Of a stretch of DNA of 27,804 bases, positions 16,682-24,042 are shown piece by piece (position 1 is the stretch's first letter; the number at the start of each line of letters is the position of its first letter). The notes under the pieces were generated by a model. That model was given only the letters and a program-made list of their open reading frames with translations. It ran no database searches and had not been told where the DNA came from. This DNA comes from Gammaproteobacteria bacterium (GTDB lineage Bacteria; Pseudomonadota; Gammaproteobacteria; Steroidobacterales; Steroidobacteraceae), in contig VBNP01000039.1 in assembly GCA_005877965.1 (NCBI GenBank), positions 1 through 27,804 of the forward strand, in the 5' to 3' direction. A program made the translations under genes and the position numbers.

Positions 16682-17569
16682 TTGAGCGCACCGCATCCCC
16701 TGCCCTATGCCGTGATCGCCGCCGCGGCGGCCGCGCTGGCGCTGTTCGCGCTGTTGCGGTTCTTCGTGCGCCTGCGCCGCGACCGACTGCTGGCCGACAC
16801 TCCCGCGGTGCGGATCCGCTCCGCGGCGCAGGGTTACGTGAAGGTCACCGGACGCGCCCTGCCGGCCGGGACCGCCCCGACGGCGGCGCCGCTCTCCTCG
16901 CGGCCGTGCGTATGGTGGGCCTATGAGATCGCTCAGGAGCAGCGCGATTCCAGGGGCAATGCCCGCTGGCGTACGGTCGAGAGCGCCGCCAGTGTCGAGC
17001 TGTTCGCCCTGGTCGATGACGACGACTCGCGCTGCCTGGTCGGACCGGTGACAGCCGAGATCACCCCCACCACGCGCAACGTCTGGTACGGCGCCGCAGC
17101 ACGCCCCGCGGGTCCGCCCCCCGATTCGAACCCGCTGCTGCATTTGGGCGCCTGGCGCTACACCGAGCGGTTGCTCGGTGTCGGCGCGCGGCTCTGTGTC
17201 ATGGGCGAGCTGCGCTCGCATTCCGAGCTCGGCGATGTCAATGCCGCCACCGCCGCGAAGCTGCACGAATGGAAGCAGGATCAACGCTCGCTCCTGGGGC
17301 GCTTTGATGTCAACCACGACGGCAGGCTCGACGCGCCCGAATGGGAGGCGGCGCGGCTGGCGGCGGCCCGCGAATCGCAGACCCAGACGCTGCAAGCGGC
17401 GATCTCGCGGGTGAGCGTCATTTCCGAGCCCGCCAACGGCGAGCCCTTCATCATCGCGCCGCTGAGCGCGAGCCAACTCGAAAAGCGCGAGCGGCTGTTC
17501 GCCGGACTGTACTTCCTGCTCGGGCTCGTCGGCGTGATCGTGTGCGCCTGGGCGATCGCTAGCGCGTGA
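16682..17569 (+). CDS. GIDE-domain (MULAN-like) membrane protein with an EF-hand loop
   Basis: The 295-residue protein has an N-terminal membrane segment (about residues 9-30) and a C-terminal one (about 274-293). The GIDE-type middle domain contains YVKVTGRALPAG, LSSRPCVWWAYEIAQE, VESAASVELFALVDDD and LHLGAWRYTERLL. Related eukaryotic proteins (MUL1/MULAN) carry this domain with a RING finger, which is absent here, so ubiquitin-ligase activity is not implied despite common database names. Residues 209-220 form a canonical EF-hand calcium loop, DVNHDGRLDAPE, followed by WEAARLAA. The TTG start at 16682 has no clear ribosome-binding site; GTG at 16712 is an alternative that would shorten the first membrane helix. 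The 3' end overlaps the facing gene by 11 bases. Confidence 0.78.
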   Translation: MSAPHPLPYAVIAAAAAALALFALLRFFVRLRRDRLLADTPAVRIRSAAQGYVKVTGRALPAGTAPTAAPLSSRPCVWWAYEIAQEQRDSRGNARWRTVESAASVELFALVDDDDSRCLVGPVTAEITPTTRNVWYGAAARPAGPPPDSNPLLHLGAWRYTERLLGVGARLCVMGELRSHSELGDVNAATAAKLHEWKQDQRSLLGRFDVNHDGRLDAPEWEAARLAAARESQTQTLQAAISRVSVISEPANGEPFIIAPLSASQLEKRERLFAGLYFLLGLVGVIVCAWAIASA

Positions 17570-18332
17570 CCTGCAGGTGCTCGAGCACGCCGCTCGCCTG
17601 CTGTTTGAGCATGGCGGCGAACAGCGGCTGCAGCTGACTGAGCTGCTGCTCCGGGATGTCCTTCAGATCGGGGGGCGGTTTGAAGCCCGTCCAGGTCTGG
17701 GTCTGAGCGCCGCCCCACTCGCGAGCGCTGACCTGCGCACTCGGGGGAGCAGGACCGATCAGCAGCAGCTCGGTCAGATTGAGTAACAGCGGCGCCCTGT
17801 CGGCCGTGTCCTCCTCGCTGCGCGCCTCGCTCACGAAGCACCAGCCGCGCAGGTATTCCGGTAACTCCCGGCGCCGGCTGCCGTGCGTGGAGTCGTTGCG
17901 GCCGGGCCCCATCACAATGATGGCGTCGACGTGCTCGGCGCCAGCGAGTTGTGCGAACAGCGGCCCGCATGCTTTGGGCAGTCCCTTCGCGAGGGCGGCG
18001 TCGAGGAAGCACGCCTCGCGCGCACGCCTGAGGGCCTCGGTTGCGCCGGCCGCCACCGGCACCAGTCCCATCTGCGCCAGGCGCTCTCTGAGCGCCTCCA
18101 TCAGCATGGCATTGACCGGCCAGCCCACCGTGTAGGTCTTCAGGAAACTGTTCTGCACGTGCCGGGATGCGTGGAAATGGGTGACTTCGGCGTCCAGCAG
18201 GTTCACCACTGCGACGCGCGCTCCGGCGCTGAGCTGCAGGTCGGCGGGCTTCGGTGCTGCGACTGCGGTGCCTGCCAGCAGGCTCAATGCCCCTGCGGCG
18301 GTGACCCCCGCCGTCGTTCTGGTTCTCGTCAT
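17559..18332 (-). CDS. Secreted protein of unknown family, 257 aa
   Basis: The protein starts with a clear signal peptide (MTRTRTTAGVTAAGALSLLAGTAVAA, probably cut after residue 26), so it is likely periplasmic or outer-membrane associated. The mature part has GARVAVVNLLDAEVTHFHASRHVQN, VDAIIVMGPGRNDSTHGSRR, a GWCFV stretch and a Gln/Leu-rich end. Four or so cysteines are scattered (three in the 108-145 region and one in the GWCFV stretch), so disulfides are possible. I do not recognise the family. It is convergent with the GIDE gene and their coding ends overlap by 11 bases. It is divergent from the ferredoxin reductase gene. The ATG at 18332 lacks a strong Shine-Dalgarno but gives an ideal signal peptide. 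Confidence 0.72.
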   Translation of the reverse strand: MTRTRTTAGVTAAGALSLLAGTAVAAPKPADLQLSAGARVAVVNLLDAEVTHFHASRHVQNSFLKTYTVGWPVNAMLMEALRERLAQMGLVPVAAGATEALRRAREACFLDAALAKGLPKACGPLFAQLAGAEHVDAIIVMGPGRNDSTHGSRRRELPEYLRGWCFVSEARSEEDTADRAPLLLNLTELLLIGPAPPSAQVSAREWGGAQTQTWTGFKPPPDLKDIPEQQLSQLQPLFAAMLKQQASGVLEHLQVTR

Positions 18333-18441
18333 TCGGTCGACCCCTGTCGAGGGAGCGGCGCACGACCCCCTGCACGGGTGAGTCTAACCCCGACTCCGGC
18401 GCTTCGGATACGACCGGGGCCCAGGCGAGGCGCCCGAAGCA

Positions 18442-18460
18442 TCATAACGGGCGCTTATGA
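18442..18460. promoter_or_regulatory. Inverted repeat TCATAA-N7-TTATGA, possible operator
   Basis: A perfect 6-bp inverted repeat with a 7-base centre lies in the 203-base divergent gap between the secreted-protein gene and the ferredoxin reductase gene, in an otherwise GC-rich context. Size and symmetry fit a dimeric regulator site. No -35/-10 pair could be fixed beside it. Confidence 0.3.
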
Positions 18461-18535
18461 GTCCATGCCCTGAAAGATCCAACTCCTGCCGACGCGCCGG
18501 ATACCATCCTGGGGAGTTTCCAGGAGGTCAGGATC

Positions 18536-19312
18536 TTGGCTGCAATCGGACCCGAACGCGTCCTCGCCGTGCGGCACTGGACCGACACGCAATTCACGTT
18601 CACAACTACGCGCGATCGAGGGTTGCGCTTCGAGAACGGACAGTTCGTCATGGTCGGCCTGGCCGTGGACAGCCGGCCGGTGCTGCGCGCCTACAGCATC
18701 GCGAGCGCCAACCACGAGGAACACCTCGAGTTCCTGAGCATCAAGGTACCCGACGGCCCGCTCACCTCGCGCCTGCAGCACGTGCGCGCCGGGGATGAAG
18801 TGCTCGTCAGCCGCAAGCCCACCGGCACCCTGCTGCTGCAGGATCTGAGGCCCGGCAAGCGGTTGTATCTGCTCAGTACCGGAACCGGTGCGGCACCGTT
18901 CATGAGCGTGATCACGGACCCGGAGGTCTACGAGCGCTTCGAGCACGTGGTGTTCGTTCACGGCGTGCGCTGGGCGCGGGAAACCGCCGTCGTCAGGCAC
19001 CGGATCGAGGCGCTGAGGGCGCACGAGCTGCTGGGGGCGGCGGCGCGCAGCAAACTGCGCTACTACCCGACCGTGACCCGGGAACCGAACGTGAATTGCG
19101 GTCGACTGACCGCTCTGATCGAATCGGGGCGCCTGTCCCGCAATCTCGGCCTGCCGGCCCTCGACCCGGAAACCGACCGGGTCATGGTGTGCGGCAGCCC
19201 GGCGATGCTCACCGACACCTGCGCGCTGCTCAACGCCCGCGGCTTTACCCTCTCTGCGCGCATCGGCGAACCAGGCGATTACCTGATCGAACGCGCCTTC
19301 GTCACGCGTTAG
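18536..19312 (+). CDS. fpr: Ferredoxin/flavodoxin--NADP(+) reductase
   Basis: The 258-residue FAD enzyme moves electrons between NADPH and ferredoxin or flavodoxin in the cytoplasm. The flavin domain has RAYSIASA (FAD-binding RxYS) and EFLSIKVPDGPLTSRLQ. The NADP domain has LLSTGTGAAPFMSVI, a VVFVHGVRWARE stretch, YYPTVTREP, and MVCGSPAM with a C-terminal GDYLIERAFV. The tail (FVTR) is like the subclass I bacterial Fpr group rather than plant FNR. The start is TTG at 18536; a near-perfect AGGAGGT (18522-18528) eight bases upstream decides it. It stands alone between two divergent or convergent groups and ends before two hairpins. Confidence 0.92.
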   Translation: MAAIGPERVLAVRHWTDTQFTFTTTRDRGLRFENGQFVMVGLAVDSRPVLRAYSIASANHEEHLEFLSIKVPDGPLTSRLQHVRAGDEVLVSRKPTGTLLLQDLRPGKRLYLLSTGTGAAPFMSVITDPEVYERFEHVVFVHGVRWARETAVVRHRIEALRAHELLGAAARSKLRYYPTVTREPNVNCGRLTALIESGRLSRNLGLPALDPETDRVMVCGSPAMLTDTCALLNARGFTLSARIGEPGDYLIERAFVTR

Positions 19313-19329
19313 CCCCAACGGCTTGCCTT

Positions 19330-19357
19330 GCGGGCGAAAGCCACGCTTTTCGCCCGC
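19330..19357. terminator. Hairpin terminator candidate after fpr
   Basis: GCGGGCGAAA (19330-19339) pairs perfectly with TTTCGCCCGC (19348-19357) around an 8-base loop, 17 bases after the fpr stop. The A- and T-containing stem base and the location between convergent genes suit a bidirectional terminator. Confidence 0.5.
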
Positions 19358-19385
19358 CGCCGAACCGAGCGCTGGGGGCTGTCCG

Positions 19386-19411
19386 CTGAAAGCGCCGCAG
19401 GCGGCTTTCAG
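19386..19411. terminator. Second hairpin terminator candidate, facing the GIY-YIG gene
   Basis: The segment CTGAAAGC-GCC / GGC-GGCTTTCAG forms a stem with one unpaired base and a short GCA loop. It lies ten bases beyond the GIY-YIG gene stop codon on the minus strand and likely ends that operon. Confidence 0.5.
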
Positions 19412-19420
19412 CCAATCAAA

Positions 19421-20008
19421 TCAGTGGCCGCCTGCGACCAGCAGGCCGGCATCGCGCAGCGCGTCCGCCAGCTGCGCCTCGATGCGCGCCGCCTCGGCCC
19501 GGGCGATACGCTGCAGGTGCAGGGTCGGCCCGCTCAGCACCTCGAGCCCACGCCGAAGAACGCTGCCGGCGGCGCGAATGCCGGCCTTGTGCTGGTCGAA
19601 GCGCTGCGCGGGCGTGTAGTGACTCATGCCGACGTACAGGCCGTGCGGCCCGCGGCTGCGGTCCTGGTAGTCGAGCAGCACGAGATAGACGTTGGAACGG
19701 CCGGTGCGCGCGCAGCTGAAGGCGAGCGCCACTTCGTAGGCCGTGGGGAGCCACTCGATATAGCGCATCGGCAACCAGTCGGGAATGGACGTCGCGGCGC
19801 GCGACCACAATGCCGCGAGCGCCGCTTCGATGTTGACCGCGAATTCACCCCGCATCCACAGCTCGTGAATGCAGTGCGCGCCCGCGGCGCCGTCGCTGTG
19901 CTGCAGCGCCGCCGCCAATCGCCTCTCGATGTCCGGTTTGCGCAGCCCCGCGAGCGGACGCGCGGCGGGGGGCAGCGTTGCTGCAAGAGCCCGGGCCGGC
20001 GGACTCAC
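19421..20008 (-). CDS. GIY-YIG nuclease-like protein, 195 aa
   Basis: The N-terminal 100 residues have no family that I recognise (DIERRLAAALQHSDGAAGAH, ELWMRGEFAVNIEAALAALW). The C-terminal half looks like a GIY-YIG fold: NVYLVLLDYQ as the first strand, then GPHGLYVGMSHYTPAQRFDQHKAGIRAA, a helix, and AEAARIEAQLADALRDAGLL ending VAGGH. The VYL/LYVG pair, Arg-His spacing and late Glu fit that domain, and the GGH ending recurs in small GIY-YIG proteins as I recall them. The GTG start overlaps the MFS stop (GTGA), indicating translational coupling. What it acts on is unknown; the family includes repair and mobile endonucleases. Confidence 0.65.
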   Translation of the reverse strand: MSPPARALAATLPPAARPLAGLRKPDIERRLAAALQHSDGAAGAHCIHELWMRGEFAVNIEAALAALWSRAATSIPDWLPMRYIEWLPTAYEVALAFSCARTGRSNVYLVLLDYQDRSRGPHGLYVGMSHYTPAQRFDQHKAGIRAAGSVLRRGLEVLSGPTLHLQRIARAEAARIEAQLADALRDAGLLVAGGH

Positions 20009-21256
20009 GCCGCCGCGACCGGCGTGCGAGCGCTGACCCTTGCGCAGGCGAGCCACACGATGCCGCCGATCGCGATCGCCACCGGCACCACGAGCACCGC
20101 GCGCCCGAGCGATCCCACGTCCGACAGGTACCCGATCAGCACCGGCGAGGGCACATCGCCCAGCAGATGGATGGCGAACATGCTCAGTGCAACGGCCGAA
20201 GCGCGCTCGAGCGGCGAGACGATGTTGACGATCTGCGCATTGATGGGGCCGGTCGACATGAACAGCAGCAGTTCCGCGACCACGATCGCCGGATAGTAGA
20301 CCGCCGGCGCCGGCGCGCTGAGCGCCAGCAGCGCAAAGGGCGCCGCCAGCAGGGTCGTGATGCCCGAGAACCACAGGTACGCCTGGCGCGAGAACCTGAG
20401 GAAGTAGTCCCCCAGCCAGCCGCCGGCGAAGGTGCCGAGGAAGCCGGTGACGACCAGTATCGCTCCGAGGCCGGTCGTCGCTTCGACCGCCGGCACCGCG
20501 CGCACACGCTCGAGGAAGGTCGGCATCCAGAAGCCGAGGCCACCCAGTGCGAACGTGTAGGCGGCGTAGCCGATGACCAGCAGCATGTAAGGCGCACGGC
20601 GCAGGAAGCTCAGGTACACGGCAAGCGGTCCGCGGGTGCGGCCGGCAGCGGGGCGCGGGGCGCCTTGGCCCACGGGGGACGGGTCCTGCGCTCCACGCGG
20701 CGGATCGGGCAGCCACAGCACCGCCGCCGCCAGCAGCATCCCGGGTGCACCGGCCACGAAAAACGCCGCGCGCCAGCCGAAGTGATGGCCGATCAGGCCC
20801 CCGAGCACGATGCCGAGTGCCGAACCCACCGGGATCGCCATGTTGAGCACCGAGTAGACGCGGCCCCGGCCGCTTACCGGGAAGCAATCCGCCAGCAGCG
20901 CCGGCGCGATGGCGACGTAGGCCGCCTCGCCGATGCCGACCAGCGCACGCCCCGCGAGCAGCTGCGGATAGCTGCGCGCCAGTCCCGACAGCACGGTCGC
21001 GAGGCTCCAGATGAACACCCCGAGCGCGATCGGGCGCGTGCGCGAGCCGCGATCGCCCCACGCCCCGAACACCGGCGCGGCGAGCATGTACACCAGCATG
21101 AAGGCCGAGCTGCGCGTCCGACAACGCCATGGCCCCCTTGAGGTCCGGCACGAGCGGGGACACGACGTAGCGATCGAGGTAGTTGAGCAGGTTGATCGCG
21201 GTGAGGACGCCGAGCGCCCGGATGGCCGAGCGTGGCGCAGGTGCGGCAATGCCCAA
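20005..21256 (-). pseudogene. Spinster-like MFS transporter, frameshifted
   Basis: This is a twelve-helix type major facilitator protein, probably exporting or importing a small organic or lipid-like substrate. The N-terminal part (from TTG at 21256: AIRALGVLTAINLLNYLDRYVVSPLVPDLKGAMALSDAQLG) is in one frame. The remainder (SAFMLVYMLAAPVFGAWGDRGSR onward to VSARTPVAAA) is in another. The frame changes at about 21097-21112. NYLDRYV and the GDRG-S-RTRP loop are typical of the spinster-like group. Without a correction no complete transporter is made from this sequence. The cause may be a sequencing or assembly error or a real mutation. It lies 50 bases after the response-regulator stop and overlaps the GIY-YIG start. 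Confidence 0.75.
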
Positions 21257-21306
21257 GGCGTGATGTCCCAGATGCGGTTGGCCCGCGCAGGACTTTACCC
21301 GCGCCC

Positions 21307-22092
21307 TCAGGCGGGAGCGAGTTTCAGCCGCTCGAGGTACTGCCTGACCGGTTCGCGAAACCCTTCGCTGCTGCTGACGGTGGTGCCACCGGCCGTCACC
21401 AGGATGAAGTCCCCGCGCGGGGTGCGGCTCACTTCCCTCACGTGACTCACGTTCACCAGACACGAGCGGCTGATGCGCAACATCGGTTGCGCCTGAAAGG
21501 TCTTTTCGGCCTGCTGCAGCGTGCTGCGCGCGTGAAAAGTCTCGCGGCCGATGGTGAGGCGCACGTAGTTGCGGTCGGCCTCCACCACCTCCACCTGCGA
21601 CACGTCCAGCATATGCATGCGGCTGCCGGCCTCCGCCAGCACGCGCGGCTGCGCATCCGCGCGGGCCTGTGCCCCGCGTTCCAGCTGCTCGAGAAGCGCT
21701 TCCAGGGCGCTGCGCCGGTCGAGCGGACTGTGCGCCTGGTGCCGGCGGCGCACGCGCGCCAGCGTAGCCTTGAAGCGCGCGTCGTCGAACGGCTTCAACA
21801 GGTAGTCAGCGGCGCTCACTTCGAAGGCTTCCAGCGCATACTGATCGTAGGCGGTGACGAACACGATGAGCGGCAGGGTTTGCGGGTCGAGCGCGCGCGC
21901 CAGCGCGAGCCCCGACATGGAGTCCATCTGGATGTCGAGGAACAGCAGCTGCGGTGAGCGCGAGCGAATGGCCTCCAGGGCGGCGCGCGGGTCCCCGTAC
22001 TCGCCCACCACCTTCAGGTCCGGCTCGCGCTCACAGCATTCACGCACGCTGCGCCGCGCCACCGGCTCATCGTCGACGATCATCACCTCCAT
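21307..22092 (-). CDS. LytTR-family response regulator (AlgR/LytR type)
   Basis: The 261-residue regulator has a receiver domain at the N-terminus: MIVDDEP, phosphoacceptor D53 in LLFLDIQMDSMSGL, the conserved Thr in FVTAYDQYALEAF and Lys in DYLLKPFDD. After a linker it has a LytTR DNA-binding domain (about residues 160-258) with VEVVEADRNYVRLTIGRETFHARSTL, the FLRISRSCLVN-like strand and EGFREPVRQYLERL. It is the partner of the upstream histidine kinase. Their genes overlap: kinase stop TGA and ATG at 22092 share a base; GTG at 22095 is an alternative start. The MFS and GIY-YIG genes downstream may be targets or members of the same operon. Confidence 0.9.
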   Translation of the reverse strand: MEVMIVDDEPVARRSVRECCEREPDLKVVGEYGDPRAALEAIRSRSPQLLFLDIQMDSMSGLALARALDPQTLPLIVFVTAYDQYALEAFEVSAADYLLKPFDDARFKATLARVRRRHQAHSPLDRRSALEALLEQLERGAQARADAQPRVLAEAGSRMHMLDVSQVEVVEADRNYVRLTIGRETFHARSTLQQAEKTFQAQPMLRISRSCLVNVSHVREVSRTPRGDFILVTAGGTTVSSSEGFREPVRQYLERLKLAPA

Positions 22093-23330
22093 CACAACGC
22101 GCTCCGCGCCTCCGGCCGCGCCGCACTCTCCGGCCCGTCGCGCAGCAGCGGCATGTGAATCTGCGCCTGCCAGACATTGTTATCGATGGGGCCCGCCTCG
22201 AAGGTCGCGCGCTCACCGAATTGCACCGCCAGCCGCTCGCGTACATTCGTCAGCCCGATCCCCGTCGCGCCGGAAGCGCGCTCCGGTGCGATCGTGTTCA
22301 GCACCCGCAAGCTGAGGGTTTCGCCGCTGACACCCGCCTCGACGCGGATGGTGACCGCACCTTCGTGTCCGGCAAGACCGTGCACCACCGCGTTCTCCAC
22401 CAGCGGCTGCAGGATCAGGCTCGGCACCCAGGCACGCGGAATGTCATCAGGGCCGGGCGCGGCGATGGTAAGCCGGTCGGCGAAGCGTTTCTGCTGCAGT
22501 TCCAGGTACAGCGCCACGAATTGCAGCTCGTCGGACAACCGCGAGAACTCCCGCTCCCCGGCGTTCAGGAGCCGGCGCAGCAGGTCCCCGAGCTGCACCA
22601 CCATGGCCTGCGCCGCGGGCGGATCCCAGCTGATCTGCCCGCGTATGGTGTGCAGCAGGTTGAACAGCGTGTGCGGGGAGAGCTGCATGCGCAGCGCCGC
22701 CAGGTGCGCCTGGGTGAGAGCGCGCTCGAGCGCCGCCGAGCGCAGCTGCGAGTCGCGCAGACGCTGGTAAAACGCGAAGCCGGTGACCAGCGCGAGCCCG
22801 AAGCCGTACGTCACCAGGAAGTTGGTGGCGCTCGCGATCCAGGTGGGGAGTTCCGGGCCGGCAATGAAGCCGGTCCAGGCGTGGGTGGAGCCGGGGGGAT
22901 GCTTGTGTTGCCACCCCTCGCCCACCAGACGCTCGCCCAGCCCCAGCGCCGGCGCCGCCAGCACCGCGAAGCCCACGGCGCACAGCAGCTGGATGGGCAC
23001 GGTCTTCCACAGCGGGCGCCAGCCGGTGCGCAGCGACCTCCACATGGCCAGCAGGAACAAGGGATACAGCAGCAGATGCTGGATCAGCCGCGCATCCCAG
23101 GGTGCAAATACACGCTCCATCTTCATGCTCGAGAAACTCGCCTGCATGCTGTTGGCGTACAGCACGTTCGACAGCGCGACGTAGATCCAGAATGCCGTCA
23201 GGACGGTGAGTTGCGTCCGGAAGCCGTGTGCGGCTGCGAGCGCCTCGGGCTCCGGCAGCGCACTGTCGTGCCCCGCCGGGACGGCAAACGGCGGCGTGAT
23301 GCGATCCAACGGTGAGACGCTCATCCCCAT
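22092..23330 (-). CDS. LytS/AlgZ-type sensor histidine kinase
   Basis: The 412-residue membrane kinase has about four hydrophobic segments in the N-terminal half (roughly residues 40-60, 85-100, 110-130 and 165-190). A long coiled helix (YQRLRDSQLRSAALERALTQAHLAALRMQ) leads into the His_kinase core: phosphoacceptor H220 in LSPHTLFNLLHTI, LQPLVENAVVHGL (N box) and GIGLTNVRERLAVQFGE (G box). In the usual motif the residue after His is Phe (PHFLFN); here it is Thr. ATG at 23330 or 23324 could start; neither has a strong Shine-Dalgarno. It is the first gene of the minus-strand two-component operon. The sensed signal is unknown. Confidence 0.9.
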   Translation of the reverse strand: MGMSVSPLDRITPPFAVPAGHDSALPEPEALAAAHGFRTQLTVLTAFWIYVALSNVLYANSMQASFSSMKMERVFAPWDARLIQHLLLYPLFLLAMWRSLRTGWRPLWKTVPIQLLCAVGFAVLAAPALGLGERLVGEGWQHKHPPGSTHAWTGFIAGPELPTWIASATNFLVTYGFGLALVTGFAFYQRLRDSQLRSAALERALTQAHLAALRMQLSPHTLFNLLHTIRGQISWDPPAAQAMVVQLGDLLRRLLNAGEREFSRLSDELQFVALYLELQQKRFADRLTIAAPGPDDIPRAWVPSLILQPLVENAVVHGLAGHEGAVTIRVEAGVSGETLSLRVLNTIAPERASGATGIGLTNVRERLAVQFGERATFEAGPIDNNVWQAQIHMPLLRDGPESAARPEARSAL

Positions 23331-23625
23331 AGCCTACGCCCAACGGCGCCGGGCGTGCTTAGGGCCCATGAGCAATCCGGGACGAGAGCGTTGCTCCGCG
23401 GGACGAGCTCGGGAACGTGCGCCGGCGCGCCGGTGAGCGGGTGCGCAGGCGAACGCGGCCTCGCATGCGTGACGCCGGCGCAGCGTTCCCCGCGGTACGA
23501 ACGCGTCAGCGGCAGGGATCAATACGAGTCGCACGGACTTCGCGCCGGGCGCTGCCGGGAGTCTCATAGCCGGGCCGCACAACAAGCGGCACGACTTCCA
23601 CCCAACACACTTTCGGAGAAACCCC
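23331..23625. other. Intergenic region between the kinase and UrcA-family genes
   Basis: The 295 bases must hold the promoters of two divergent genes. Open frames in it have the composition of random GC-rich sequence and no ribosome-binding site. No convincing -35/-10 pair, RNA gene or repeat was found. The last 15 bases contain the GGAG ribosome-binding site for the UrcA-family gene. Confidence 0.5.
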
Positions 23626-23973
23626 ATGACCCCGGCAACTTCAAGGCTGAGTGATCTGCTGCGCGCCGCGGCGGCGCTGACCGGCTGCCTCATCGTAGGC
23701 GCCACGACGCACGCGGCCGCGACCGACGACACCCCCCCGAGCGTGCAGGTGAAGTACGGCGATCTGAATCTCGCGACCGATGAGGGAGCGCGGGCGCTCT
23801 ACGGCCGCATCGTGTGGGCGGCGCGCAAGGTGTGCCCGGTCAGCGATATCCGTAAGCTCGCCGAGCTTGCGGCAGCGAAGGCCTGTGAAGCGCAGGCTAT
23901 CGAGCACGCCGTGCGCGATGTCAATAACCCGCGACTGGCCGCGGCCCACTCGGCGCATCAGCGGCAGGGTTAG
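23626..23973 (+). CDS. UrcA-family exported small protein
   Basis: The 115-residue precursor has a signal peptide (about residues 1-32, ending THAAA). The mature protein matches the UrcA family layout: SVQVKYGDLNLATDEGARALYGRIVWAARKVC, then a short loop and KACEAQAIEHAVRDVNNPRLAAAHSAH. The two cysteines (C70 and C87) are at the conserved places and probably form a disulfide in the periplasm. The function of the family is unknown; it is common in Caulobacterales, Sphingomonadales and Steroidobacter-like bacteria. ATG at 23626 has GGAG seven bases upstream. It is convergent with the aldo/keto reductase gene across a perfect hairpin. Confidence 0.88.
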   Translation: MTPATSRLSDLLRAAAALTGCLIVGATTHAAATDDTPPSVQVKYGDLNLATDEGARALYGRIVWAARKVCPVSDIRKLAELAAAKACEAQAIEHAVRDVNNPRLAAAHSAHQRQG

Positions 23974-24015
23974 CGGGCAAGGCCAGCCGCGATGCACCGG
24001 CGTCCGCGATCGATG

Positions 24016-24042
24016 GCGGGTGACCCGCGGCGGGTCACCCGC
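24016..24042. terminator. Perfect 12-bp hairpin between convergent genes
   Basis: GCGGGTGACCCG (24016-24027) and CGGGTCACCCGC (24031-24042) pair perfectly around CGG. The hairpin abuts the aldo/keto reductase stop (24043-24045) and lies 43 bases after the UrcA stop, so it can serve both strands. No clear T-run is present. Confidence 0.55.

Noticed and set aside
16682..17569. E3 ubiquitin ligase
   Set aside because: Only the GIDE domain is shared with MULAN; there is no RING cysteine/histidine pattern, so ligase activity should not be inferred.
19421..21463. A single 680-codon protein joining the MFS start and the GIY-YIG domain
   Set aside because: The middle of this frame is nonsense while another frame encodes ten or so MFS helices. 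The two meaningful ends share a frame only because stops are rare in GC-rich DNA and because of the frameshift near 21105.
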